Below are positions 28,791 to 38,615 of a stretch of DNA of 64,000 bases, in pieces. The stretch lies in the NCBI GenBank assembly GCA_011388275.1, contig DSAB01000121.1:59579-123578 (forward strand). Direction: 5' to 3'. A program made the position numbers and the translations under genes. The number at the start of each line of letters is the position of its first letter. Within the stretch, counting starts at the first letter, position 1. The stretch comes from a bacterium (GTDB lineage Bacteria; Zhuqueibacterota; QNDG01; DSAB01). The notes below the pieces were generated by a model. That model was not told the origin of the DNA and searched no databases. It saw only the letters and a program-made list of their open reading frames with translations.

Positions 28791-30491
28791 ATGAAACGAG
28801 TTTATTGTATATGGATTTTGATCCTTCTGGCCATCGGCGGCTGTTCGAAACAAAAGACCGTCGTGGCACGCATTGAAAACGTGGAGATTACGCTTGAGGA
28901 TTTTCAGAAGGATTTCATTCAAAATCGAACCATGGAGGAAATTTTACAGGCCGATTTTTCCGATAAAGTCGAACACCTTGATGCCATGATGACCGATGAG
29001 ATATTGCTTCAAGCCGCCCGGGAGCTTTCCATGGAAGAAGATCCCTATGTTCAGTTCCGAATCGGTCCTTTAAAAAGATATTATTTGATTCGGCGCCTCT
29101 ATGAAAAGGAAATTGTGAATCGCTATATTACATCGAGAGATATCAGGGATTTTTATCGAAAAATGCAGTTCGATGTGGTTGTCGACCGTCTTTCCTTTGA
29201 AATTCATGGAAGAAAGAGTCCGGACAGAAAGGAATCTTTTCTGGATTATGTCTCGAATGTCAGACAGCGGATTAAGCAGGGAGAGCCGTTCGAGGCTTTC
29301 GGGACCGATATGCCCCATGAGTCTATATCCGTGACTTATGTTCAGGATACACTGAGTTATTCGGCATCTCAGAACGTGATCATGGAAACCGCTTATGAAT
29401 TGAAAAAAAATTCTGTTTCCGAACCCATTGAAACCAGCCGGGGTTTTCATATTATCCGTGTTGTCGATCGGATTTCCCGTCCCGTGAAACCTCTGAAGGA
29501 AACGCGAGGGTTTATTCGCGATCAGCTTGAAAATAAATACAATGCGTTTCTGTCATCCAAATACGATGAAATGACCATGTCTTTTCTGGATCGTGTCGAA
29601 CTGAAGTGGCAGGATGATGTGATCCTCGAAATGTGCCGTCGTTTCGAACCCTATCCGAATCTGTTGGCCGTTCTGTTGCCGAGACTGATGAAAACATGGC
29701 CTGAAGAATTCTTGCAGCAGGCTCTGGTTCGATATGAGGGCACACAATTTACCGTAGACGACTTTTCTTTGCGGGTGCAGACACTGGATGGACCGAAACG
29801 GTTTATGATTCATCGGCCCGATCAGTTGAAGCGCTTGCTCAAAAGCTGGATTGCCGACGATCTTGCCGCACAGGCGGCCCTGAAGCGGGGCCTGGACAGG
29901 GATTCATGGGTGGTCAGCCAGCTGAAAGATTCTCTCGAACTGGCCATGAAGCATACACTGCTGGAACGGGATATCATCGGTGTTATCGACACCTCCGAGG
30001 TGAGGCTCCGTGAATTTTATGAGCTGAAAAAAGACGAATGGTATACATTTCATGAAGAAGCTACAATTCAGGAAGTTCTTCTGGAGGATTCGGCTTCGGC
30101 CGTGAAGGTTTTACGTTTGGCTGAGAAGGGGAAGGATTTCACCGAACTCGTTATGCAGTATTCCCAACGGGAAGCTTTTAAGAAAATCAAAGGGGTTATT
30201 CAGAACATGCGGGAGTCGGACTGGGGGCCTATCGGAAAGGCTGCTTTTGCCTTGCAGGAAGGACAAATAGGCGGACCCGTAGCCCATGATGAGGGATATT
30301 CGGTAATCAGGCTTCTGGAAAAGAAACCTCCCCGGACCGCGCTCTATGAATGGGTTGATTCTGTCGTGAAGAAAGACTATATTGACAGTGTGAGAAAAAA
30401 GCGGTTTGAGGCGTGGCTTCATGACTGGGAAAAAACACACAGAGTGGAGCGTTATGAGAAACATCTGCTGGCTGATGAAGAATCCGGTTAA
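28791..30491 (+). CDS. Peptidyl-prolyl isomerase-type (parvulin-like) lipoprotein
   Basis: MKRVYCIWILILLAIGGCSKQ lipobox; SurA-like N domain and two divergent parvulin-like segments. Confidence 0.75.
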   Translation: MKRVYCIWILILLAIGGCSKQKTVVARIENVEITLEDFQKDFIQNRTMEEILQADFSDKVEHLDAMMTDEILLQAARELSMEEDPYVQFRIGPLKRYYLIRRLYEKEIVNRYITSRDIRDFYRKMQFDVVVDRLSFEIHGRKSPDRKESFLDYVSNVRQRIKQGEPFEAFGTDMPHESISVTYVQDTLSYSASQNVIMETAYELKKNSVSEPIETSRGFHIIRVVDRISRPVKPLKETRGFIRDQLENKYNAFLSSKYDEMTMSFLDRVELKWQDDVILEMCRRFEPYPNLLAVLLPRLMKTWPEEFLQQALVRYEGTQFTVDDFSLRVQTLDGPKRFMIHRPDQLKRLLKSWIADDLAAQAALKRGLDRDSWVVSQLKDSLELAMKHTLLERDIIGVIDTSEVRLREFYELKKDEWYTFHEEATIQEVLLEDSASAVKVLRLAEKGKDFTELVMQYSQREAFKKIKGVIQNMRESDWGPIGKAAFALQEGQIGGPVAHDEGYSVIRLLEKKPPRTALYEWVDSVVKKDYIDSVRKKRFEAWLHDWEKTHRVERYEKHLLADEESG

Positions 30492-31335
30492 GACGGTTTC
30501 CATTGTGCTGATTTGCTGTCTGACCGGATGCCGATCCGGCCCGGGGGATGGCGAGATCGTCGCACGGGTCGGTGATGCGGTTTTAACGAGAGAGGCGCTG
30601 GCCCGTTTTATGACATGGGAAGGACTGAAGCCGTATCAGGAAAACGTTTATGTGGAAAGATGGATCAATCGGGAACTGCTCTATCAGGAGGCCAGAAAAA
30701 AGAAACTGGATCAAAATGATGAACTTCGCTGGGAGCTGGAATTGATTGAGAAAGAATGGATGATCCACCGTCTTCTGGAACACACATACCGGGAAAAAAT
30801 ACAAATCACCGAGAATGAAGTCAGGACGTATTACGATGAAAATCAGGAACAGTTTCGAATCGAGGAGGACGAAGTCAGGGCCTTTCACATTCTCACCCGT
30901 GATCGGTCCGAAGCCAATCTGGCCCGGCAGGAAATAACGGCAGGCCGCCAGTTCGAGGAAGTGGCCAGGGAGCGATCCATAGGGATGTTCAGAAACAAAG
31001 GCGGGGACATGGGATATGTCCGGCGCGGTGATATCATTCCCGAACTTTCAAGAGTGCTTTTTGCACTGTCCGAGGGTGCATTGTCGAATGTTATTCGAAG
31101 CGATTACGGTTTTCATCTCATTAAAGCCGTAAAAAAGAGACGTCAGGGAGACATCAAAGATCTCGGTGATGTCCGGGATGACATCATCCAGAGATTGCGT
31201 GTGTCCAGGGAGCGGGCGGTTTACTACGATCTCTTGTTTCAGCTGCAGAACCAGACCAAGGTCGAGGTGGAGATCCCCGGGGCCGGAACAGCCCTCGATG
31301 ATACGGCAGAATACAGCCCGCGGCAACCGTTTTGA
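30454..31335 (+). CDS. PpiC-type parvulin lipoprotein
   Basis: VLICCLTGCRSG lipobox; VRAFHILTRDRSEANLARQEI...GGDMGYVRRGDIIPELSRVLFALSEGALSNVIRSDYGFHLIK. Confidence 0.85.
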   Translation: MRNICWLMKNPVKTVSIVLICCLTGCRSGPGDGEIVARVGDAVLTREALARFMTWEGLKPYQENVYVERWINRELLYQEARKKKLDQNDELRWELELIEKEWMIHRLLEHTYREKIQITENEVRTYYDENQEQFRIEEDEVRAFHILTRDRSEANLARQEITAGRQFEEVARERSIGMFRNKGGDMGYVRRGDIIPELSRVLFALSEGALSNVIRSDYGFHLIKAVKKRRQGDIKDLGDVRDDIIQRLRVSRERAVYYDLLFQLQNQTKVEVEIPGAGTALDDTAEYSPRQPF

Positions 31336-31354
31336 CAGAATGATTGAGGAGTGT

Positions 31355-32653
31355 ATGAAATCAACGATATTATGCCTGTTTTTTATGCTGGCCGGATTCG
31401 TCCGGGCCCAGGAAGTGCTGGATGGAGTCGTCGCGATTGTCGGCGATGAAATCATTCTGCGGACCGATGTGATTCAGAACGCCCAGCAAATCGCCATGCG
31501 AATGAATTTCAGCCCCGTTTCGAATCCCGAGCGTTTTCAGAATCTGATGAAAGATGTGCTTCGAAACATGATCGACGAAAAAGTGCTTCTTGCCAAAGCC
31601 AAAGACGATACGATCACGGTTTCCGATCAGCGTGTGGAGCAGGAACTGGAGAACAGAATCCAGTCATTTATTCAGCAACTCGGTTCTGCGGAAAGGGTGG
31701 AGCAGTATTTCGGCAAACCCGTCAGTCGAATCAAGCGGGAATATCGCGACGACATTAAAAAACAGCTCATTGTCCAAACCTATCAGGCCAAGAAAATGCA
31801 GCCCATTCAGGTGTCCCGAAGGGAAATACAGAATTTTTTCACGACCATGAAGGACAGTATTCCGGAAAATCCTGTCAGAGCGAAAATGCGCCACATACTG
31901 CTGGAAGTAAAGCCGGGAGGGGAAGAGAGAGATATGGCCATGAATCGAATTACAGCGATTCGTGAAAGACTGGTTCAGGGGGAGGAGTTTGCCGATCTGG
32001 CAAGGGAGTATTCTGAAGATCCAGGAACCGCGCCTCAGGGGGGCGATCTGGGATATATTGAGAGAGGAACCCTTTTTCAGGATTTTGAGCAGGTTGCGTT
32101 TTTGCTGGAACCGGGTGAAGTTTCCGAAGTCGTGGAAAGTCCCGTGGGCCTTCATCTCATTCAAATACAGGACAAGCGGGGAGATCAGGTCCGCGTCAGC
32201 CACATATTGATCCGTCTGGATGTCAGTGATACGGATGAAAGTTATACGGTCAAACAAATCCATGAGATCAGAGACCGTATTATGGCAGGAGAGGACTTCT
32301 CCGAACTGGCCCGTCAGTATTCGGATGATGAAACGACCCGTGAGTCGGGTGGGGATTTGGGACTGGTTGTGATCGATCAGCTGCAAATACCCGAATTCAA
32401 GAATGCGGTTGATACTCTGGAAGCCGGAGAGATTTCACAGCCTTTTGCCACACAGTTTGGTCATCACATTGTCAAGGTTGAGAATCGGCTGGAACCGAGG
32501 CCCCTGACCCTTGAAGAAGATTGGGAACAGATCTCGGCCTATGCGCTGCAGGCCAAACAGATGAAATATTTTCAGGAATTGATTGAAGATTTACGGAAAA
32601 GTGTCTACATCGAAGTCAAGGAGGACCTCCTGGTTTTCGGTGAGGATTCATGA
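31355..32653 (+). CDS. SurA-like periplasmic chaperone with two parvulin domains
   Basis: Signal peptide; VAIVGDEIILRTDV; two parvulin repeats (MRHILLEVKPGG...GGDLGYIERG and VSHILIRLDV...GGDLGLV). Confidence 0.9.
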   Translation: MKSTILCLFFMLAGFVRAQEVLDGVVAIVGDEIILRTDVIQNAQQIAMRMNFSPVSNPERFQNLMKDVLRNMIDEKVLLAKAKDDTITVSDQRVEQELENRIQSFIQQLGSAERVEQYFGKPVSRIKREYRDDIKKQLIVQTYQAKKMQPIQVSRREIQNFFTTMKDSIPENPVRAKMRHILLEVKPGGEERDMAMNRITAIRERLVQGEEFADLAREYSEDPGTAPQGGDLGYIERGTLFQDFEQVAFLLEPGEVSEVVESPVGLHLIQIQDKRGDQVRVSHILIRLDVSDTDESYTVKQIHEIRDRIMAGEDFSELARQYSDDETTRESGGDLGLVVIDQLQIPEFKNAVDTLEAGEISQPFATQFGHHIVKVENRLEPRPLTLEEDWEQISAYALQAKQMKYFQELIEDLRKSVYIEVKEDLLVFGEDS

Positions 32654-32857
32654 GGCCGGAGAAGGATTTTGCTTAAGAGAGTTATTCCCCTGTGTTATTG
32701 ATTAAGAACCGGCCGAGCGGAGGACAATCGTCAGCCTGATTAATGCGGTATTTTCCTCTCTATTCGGTTCATCGGGTTTCATTTTCCACACACAGTACGA
32801 TGCGTCTTTCCGGCCGGCCCGGAGGTGAACAGGGTTAGGCGTCATGTAGAGAATCGA

Positions 32858-33238
32858 ATGCCGCAGATCATCCTGGAGTATACTTCAAATCTGCCGGATC
32901 CCGAGGAGAAACCGCTTTTGCTGTCCATTCACCGTGTCTTGCAGAATACGGCGAGTATTTCCATTGAAAACTGCAAAAGCCGTATTCTAAAACAGGATCG
33001 TTTTCTGATTGGTGAGGGTGAATCGGATCGGGCTTTTGTTCATTTACAGGTTCGGTTTCTTGAAGGGAGAAAAGAAGAAGTCAAGGAAGCGGTCGGCAAA
33101 CGGCTTCTTGAACTGCTTGATTTGCATTTTCAAACCGATTCTGAATGTCGGCTACAGATTACCGTCGAGTTAAGCGATATCAAACGGGCCGCTTATTTCA
33201 AGCGTTCGCAGCCCCCTGATCAGACAAGCGGGCGGTGA
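32858..33238 (+). CDS. 5-carboxymethyl-2-hydroxymuconate isomerase-like tautomerase
   Basis: Starts MPQIILEYTSNL (Pro after Met, as in this superfamily), DRAFVHLQVRFLEGRKEEVKEAVGKRLLELL. Confidence 0.7.
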   Translation: MPQIILEYTSNLPDPEEKPLLLSIHRVLQNTASISIENCKSRILKQDRFLIGEGESDRAFVHLQVRFLEGRKEEVKEAVGKRLLELLDLHFQTDSECRLQITVELSDIKRAAYFKRSQPPDQTSGR

Positions 33239-35058
33239 AACGGTCTCTGCTGAATGTCAGGAAGGCTTCATTGGCCGGGGAATACAGCCGGAACATCCAT
33301 AAGAATACGTTAACGGTCGGAATGCAAGCGCTGGAAAAGCAAATTCAATCCATATTAAGCAGCCTCTATCCGCCTGAAGAGGCCGGGAAAGCGGCGGGTC
33401 TTTTGGTTCGATGGATCGATGAAGCCCGGTCTCTTTCTCCGAATCGGATTCCTGATCCGGGCTGGTCTTCCAGGGATATTGTTCTTGTAACCTATGCCGA
33501 TACGTTGAGTCGGAAGGGTCAATATCCGCTCCAGACCCTTTCAGAGTTTCTCATGTCCCGCTGCGAAGACATCGTTTCCACGATTCATGTTCTCCCCTTT
33601 TTCCCCTATTCATCCGATGACGGTTTCGCAGTCGAAGACTTCTCGTCCGTGAATCCACCTCTGGGCTCCTGGCGGCATATCGAGAGACTCAGCCAAAATT
33701 TTCGAATCATGGCCGACCTGGTACTGAATCATGTCTCTTCCCGGTCCGGCTGGTTCGCCTCCTATTTAAAAGGCGAAGAAGGATTTCAAAATCTGGCTAT
33801 TGAAGTGAGCCCTCAAGCCGATCTGTCACGGATCGTTCGGCCCAGGGAGACATCGCTTCTGACGCCCTTTGTCAAGGCGGATGGAACCCGGGTTCACCTG
33901 TGGACGACCTTTGGACCCGATCAGGTGGATTTGAATTATCAAAGCCCTGATGTGCTGCTGAAGATGATGGACGTTCTCTTTCTCTATCTTCGGCATGGAA
34001 TTTCCATGTTCAGACTGGATGCGGTTGCCTATCTGTGGAAATGTTCCGGATCGGCCGGCATTCATTTGAAGGAGACGCATGCCCTCATTAAGCTGATACG
34101 CCTGATAGTCACCGCCGTCAGGAAAGACGCGATTCTGGTCACGGAAACCAACGTGCCTCATGAGGAGAACATTCAATATTTCGGCGATGGAGAGGATGAG
34201 GCCCACCTCGTGTATAATTTTACTTTGCCGCCGCTTTTGCTCCATGCGTTCATTTACGGCGATACTCGAACACTGAGCCGGTGGGCATCGACTCTTAGGA
34301 CTCTGTCCGGTCATACGACTTTCCTGAATTTCACGGCTTCTCATGACGGTATCGGTGTCAGACCCCTGGAAGGGATCGTGGAACCCGATGAGCTGCGGCG
34401 GATCATCCGAAGAATCCGGGAGAACGGCGGAAAGATTTCGTATCGCCGGGATTTTAACGGAAACCGCGTTCCCTATGAATTGAATATCACCTATATCGAT
34501 GCTCTCAACGGACCGGAAACCCGAAATGAAGCCGATCTGGCCCGGCGCTTCCTGGCTTCACAGTCCGTGCCTTTGATATTACCGGGAATTCCCGCGGTCT
34601 ATATTCACAGCCTTTTGGGTTCCCGAAACTGGCTGGAGGGAGTCCGGCAACGGGGGATTGCCCGGGCGATCAACCGTGAAAAATTGGATATGGATGAAGT
34701 GAATCAGGCGACACAATGTTCGGATTCTTTTCGATTTCGCGTTTTTCAGGGGCTTTCGAAAATGCTCAGGACGAGAAGAGAACAGCCTGCCCTGGATCCC
34801 CAGGCATCGTGTGAGGTGCTGAAGATCGATCCCCGTCTGTTTGCCGTACGGCGTTCGTGTCCGCAGCAGACTCTTTTGGCAGTGGTGAATGTCACGTATC
34901 AAAACTGGATTACAAGTCTTCCTGCGGACGGAATTTCACAAAAAGGATTCTGTGTGCTGAACAAGAAGACAATCGACATGAATCGTGTTGAAATCGGCCC
35001 CCATGAAATTTTCTGGATTCAACCGGGCTGTCTGGAGGAGAATTCAAATGAAAAGTAA
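33235..35058 (+). CDS. GH13_18 family sugar phosphorylase (sucrose / glucosylglycerate phosphorylase-like)
   Basis: HVLPFFPYSSDDGFAVEDF, MFRLDAVAYLWK (nucleophile), LVTETNVPHEENI (acid/base), FTASHDGIGVRPLEG. Confidence 0.85.
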   Translation: MKRSLLNVRKASLAGEYSRNIHKNTLTVGMQALEKQIQSILSSLYPPEEAGKAAGLLVRWIDEARSLSPNRIPDPGWSSRDIVLVTYADTLSRKGQYPLQTLSEFLMSRCEDIVSTIHVLPFFPYSSDDGFAVEDFSSVNPPLGSWRHIERLSQNFRIMADLVLNHVSSRSGWFASYLKGEEGFQNLAIEVSPQADLSRIVRPRETSLLTPFVKADGTRVHLWTTFGPDQVDLNYQSPDVLLKMMDVLFLYLRHGISMFRLDAVAYLWKCSGSAGIHLKETHALIKLIRLIVTAVRKDAILVTETNVPHEENIQYFGDGEDEAHLVYNFTLPPLLLHAFIYGDTRTLSRWASTLRTLSGHTTFLNFTASHDGIGVRPLEGIVEPDELRRIIRRIRENGGKISYRRDFNGNRVPYELNITYIDALNGPETRNEADLARRFLASQSVPLILPGIPAVYIHSLLGSRNWLEGVRQRGIARAINREKLDMDEVNQATQCSDSFRFRVFQGLSKMLRTRREQPALDPQASCEVLKIDPRLFAVRRSCPQQTLLAVVNVTYQNWITSLPADGISQKGFCVLNKKTIDMNRVEIGPHEIFWIQPGCLEENSNEK

Positions 35059-36217
35059 TTTCTCCGAGCTAAAGCAGACTGTGGATAAGATTATGTCGAT
35101 CAGAGAAATCATCCTTACCAATGTTGTGCTGATCGGACAGACACCCAGCCAGGCACATTCGGATGAAAGCAAAAGCAATTCGATTCGATCTCAAATGTTT
35201 TTGGATCGTCTGGCCGAGACGCAGCCTGATGAACTGACGACGGATTTTCATGGAAATCCCCTGGCTTTGTTCAAGGGTGCGTCGGCACGGTCACATCCCA
35301 TCATGCTGGTGGCCCATATGGATACGGCTCTGGGGATGGAATCGGAGTGTCATTATCAGGTGAGCGAAGACTATCTGATTGGTCCCGGACTCATCGACAA
35401 TTCACTGGGTGTGGGGGTTCTGATTTCCATTCCCGATATTCTCAAAACACTGGAGATCAAACTGAAATCGGATCTGGTTCTCATCGGATTGCCGGAATCA
35501 TTGAGAGACAGCAATTTGAAGAGCATACGCAATTTTCTTTCCGCCTGGAAGAGCCCGGTCAAGGCGGCTGTGTGTATCGAAGGAGGAGAGATCGGACGGT
35601 TGAACTACTTTTCAAAAGGCATGATACGCGCGGAGATCCTGTGCGATATCCCCCAGGAAATCGGTTATACGGACAAGTACGGTTTAAATGCCATTATTGT
35701 CATGAACGAAGTCATCAACCGGGTTCTGGCCATCCGCCTTCCCCTCAGGCCGCAGACCAATATCGTGCTGGGGGAGATTCACAGCGGATACAAACACGGA
35801 GAGCTTCCGTTGTACGCGCGTCTGGGATTTGAGATTCACAGTGACTCCGATGATATGGTGGAGGATACTTTCGGCAGAATCCTGGAGATCAGCGATGATC
35901 TGTCGCATAAATTCAGCGCTCAAATACGGCTCAGGAAGATCAGTTCCGTAAAGGCGGCGCATTTGCATTTCCATCATCCCATGATCAAGGCGGCGATTCG
36001 GGTCATGGAGGCGCTGGAAATCAAGCCGATTATTGAATCCAGCGAGTCGGAACTTTCGGTTTTTCTTTCACATCGAATACCGGCCATCACCCTGGCCATT
36101 GCCCACGGTTTGAATCCCCAGAAAGAGAATGAACAGATATTCATACCGTCTATTTACAAGGGCATCGCCCAGCTTGTCGGGGTGATCAAGGCCATCGATG
36201 AGGAGGGGGTCAAATGA
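35048..36217 (+). CDS. M20/M42 (clan MH) peptidase-like protein, apparently lacking some catalytic residues
   Basis: VAHMDTALG, GPGLIDNSLGVGVL, CIEGGEIG; expected Glu-Glu appears as Pro-Glu (GLPESLRD) and the C-terminal His position appears as Gln (LNPQKENEQI). Confidence 0.7.
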   Translation: MKSNFSELKQTVDKIMSIREIILTNVVLIGQTPSQAHSDESKSNSIRSQMFLDRLAETQPDELTTDFHGNPLALFKGASARSHPIMLVAHMDTALGMESECHYQVSEDYLIGPGLIDNSLGVGVLISIPDILKTLEIKLKSDLVLIGLPESLRDSNLKSIRNFLSAWKSPVKAAVCIEGGEIGRLNYFSKGMIRAEILCDIPQEIGYTDKYGLNAIIVMNEVINRVLAIRLPLRPQTNIVLGEIHSGYKHGELPLYARLGFEIHSDSDDMVEDTFGRILEISDDLSHKFSAQIRLRKISSVKAAHLHFHHPMIKAAIRVMEALEIKPIIESSESELSVFLSHRIPAITLAIAHGLNPQKENEQIFIPSIYKGIAQLVGVIKAIDEEGVK

Positions 36218-37224
36218 CGAGCGATCATTGGCTGAATACCCATACATTTCATTATTCCGACTTTTCTGATCTGAACAAGCTGGTGGAGATCAAGGAGAAA
36301 AAGAAGTTGACCGTTTCTTTGTGCTTCCCCACGTTGAACGAGGAAAAAACCATAGCCAAAGAGATCATTATCATGAGATCGGAATTGGTGTTGAAATCAC
36401 CCCTTATCGATGAAATTCTTGTCATCGATTCCGGTTCAACAGATAATACGGTGCCTGTAGCCAGAGAATACGGGGCGGATGTTTATATTGCCGATGACAT
36501 TCTTCCCGAGCTGCCGGAAAAGTATAAAGGGAAAGGAGAGAATCTCTGGAAAGCGCTTTATGTGGCAAAGGGCGACATCATCGTTTATCTGGATGCGGAT
36601 ATCAAGAATATTCATCATCGGTTTGCCTATGGGCTGATCGGTCCGCTCCTGTTAAAGAAGGATATCAAATTCACCAAGGCTTTTTATGATCGGCCCATTT
36701 CCGAAGAGACGGGGGTTATTCGTCCTTCAGGAGGGGGCAGAGTCACCGAGCTGGTTACCAGACCCCTTTTTTCACTGTTGTATCCGGGACTGGCACAGAT
36801 CATTCAGCCTCTTTCCGGTGAATACGCCGCATACCGGGAAATTCTGGATCGGCTGAATTTTCCCATCGGATATGGCGTGGAGACCGGCATGCTTCTCGAG
36901 ATTTATGACCGGTGGGGCCTGGACGTGATGGCTCAGGTCGATTTGGACAAGCGTATCCACCGCAATCAGGATACCCTGGCCCTGGGACGCATGTCTTTCA
37001 GCATTCTTCATACCTTTTTCAAGTTTGCGCAAAATCGAAAACTGATTGCTCTGAATCAGCCCCTTCATGACCGGTTGATACAGTACCAGGCGGCCGATGA
37101 TATTTATATGCCGAAAACACATCAGTTGAAGCATCAGGTGCGACCACCCATGATTGAACTGGAAACGTACAGAAAACGGTTTCCAAAAAGGAAAAAGGCC
37201 TTTAAGGCGGCGTCCGGGCCATGA
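36214..37224 (+). CDS. gpgS: Glucosyl-3-phosphoglycerate synthase family glycosyltransferase (GT81)
   Basis: SLCFPTLNEEKTIAKEI, IDSGSTDNTVPVAREYGADVY, YLDADIKN, RPSGGGRVTELVTRPLFSLLYPGL, PLSGEYAAYREIL. Confidence 0.85.
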   Translation: MTSDHWLNTHTFHYSDFSDLNKLVEIKEKKKLTVSLCFPTLNEEKTIAKEIIIMRSELVLKSPLIDEILVIDSGSTDNTVPVAREYGADVYIADDILPELPEKYKGKGENLWKALYVAKGDIIVYLDADIKNIHHRFAYGLIGPLLLKKDIKFTKAFYDRPISEETGVIRPSGGGRVTELVTRPLFSLLYPGLAQIIQPLSGEYAAYREILDRLNFPIGYGVETGMLLEIYDRWGLDVMAQVDLDKRIHRNQDTLALGRMSFSILHTFFKFAQNRKLIALNQPLHDRLIQYQAADDIYMPKTHQLKHQVRPPMIELETYRKRFPKRKKAFKAASGP

Positions 37225-38615
37225 AAGTCGCGTATTTACATTATCATTTGAAACCTGGCGGAGTCACCACGGTGATTCAACATCAGATACGGGCCGTGCA
37301 GAATGTCGCTGATGTGATGGTTTTTTCATCCACTCCATTTATCGAATCTCCTGAAATTCCCGTGAAACAGATCCCCTGGCTTGCCTACGACTCGGACATC
37401 ATAGAGCCCGTTCGGTCTGAAAAGCTGGCGGACATCATGGAGCTGGAGATGAAACGCCGTTGGGGTTCTCTGTGTGATGTTCTGCATGTACATAATCCCA
37501 CCCTGGGAAAGAACCGGGGACTCAGGGATGCGCTCATTCGCCTGCGGGACCGGGGCTGCCCACTGCTTCTTCAGATCCATGATTTCGCCGAAGACGGAAG
37601 ACCCCGGCTTTACGATCCGGATTCCTATCTCGAAGATGTGCATTACGGGGTGATCAATGCCAGGGATCAGTCCGTTCTTCTTGATGCGGGACTCAAGCCG
37701 GAAGGGCTTCATCGGCTGGATAATCGAGTCCGTGAATTTCCGTTCCATGAATCCGAAGAGGGCGACACGCTGATCTATCCGGTGCGGGCTATTCGGCGAA
37801 AAAATGTGGGTGAAGCCATATTTGTCCATCAATGGCTTGGTTTTCACGGATCCCTGGGAATCACTCTGCCGGCCAACAGTGTTTCGGACAGGGTTATACA
37901 GAAAGACTGGGAGCGTTTTGTCCGCGAAAAGGCGTTTTCTGTTCATTTTGACATCGGAATCCATAATGATTTCAATGGGTTGATGCAGGATGCCTTTTTG
38001 GTCATTACCACGAGTGTCAACGAAGGTTTCGGTTTTTCGTTTTTGGAACCCTGGACAGCCGGAAAGGCCGTGATCGGACGCCGGCTTTCGGTATGTGATG
38101 ATTTCAAGGAACACGGTGTTGATTTGGACCATCTTTATACTCGGCTGCTCATTCCCGCTGAATTTTTCGATATCGGATCATTTCAAAAACGCTATGCGGC
38201 GGCTCTGAAACGGGCGATGGCGGCCTTTGGACGCGCTTTGCTTCCTGAAGCGGTCGATTCTTCGCTGAACACGTTAACTGCCGCCGGATCCATCGATTTT
38301 GGCCGGCTGGATGAGACGGCGCAGAGAGAGGCGATCACATATCTGGTAAAAGAGAGATCGGCGAAAAGGATAATCAGCGGATTGAACCCGCATCGCCGTC
38401 TCTTCCAACCGGACCGGGACCTTCGAAAAAAAATCAGCAAGAACGCGCAAACCGTCAGGGAGCATTGGGGAGAAAACGCTTTCAGAAAGCGGCTTCTGGC
38501 AGCATACGATGCGGTTATAAAGGGCCGCGTCAAACAGCGGATCGACACCGAAGCCGTTCTGAAGGCCTTTCTCCGACCACGGGATTTCACAATGATACGA
38601 TGGAACAATGAATAG
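37221..38615 (+). CDS. GT-B fold glycosyltransferase (GT4-like)
   Basis: YLHYHLKPGGVTTVIQHQI, C-terminal TTSVNEGFGFSFLEPWTAGKAVIGR donor-site motif. Confidence 0.7.
   Translation: MKVAYLHYHLKPGGVTTVIQHQIRAVQNVADVMVFSSTPFIESPEIPVKQIPWLAYDSDIIEPVRSEKLADIMELEMKRRWGSLCDVLHVHNPTLGKNRGLRDALIRLRDRGCPLLLQIHDFAEDGRPRLYDPDSYLEDVHYGVINARDQSVLLDAGLKPEGLHRLDNRVREFPFHESEEGDTLIYPVRAIRRKNVGEAIFVHQWLGFHGSLGITLPANSVSDRVIQKDWERFVREKAFSVHFDIGIHNDFNGLMQDAFLVITTSVNEGFGFSFLEPWTAGKAVIGRRLSVCDDFKEHGVDLDHLYTRLLIPAEFFDIGSFQKRYAAALKRAMAAFGRALLPEAVDSSLNTLTAAGSIDFGRLDETAQREAITYLVKERSAKRIISGLNPHRRLFQPDRDLRKKISKNAQTVREHWGENAFRKRLLAAYDAVIKGRVKQRIDTEAVLKAFLRPRDFTMIRWNNE

Noticed and set aside
32654-32857. Gap before the tautomerase, considered as a riboswitch or small RNA
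   Set aside because: No convincing conserved stem-loop set or terminator could be seen by eye; would need covariance-model search.
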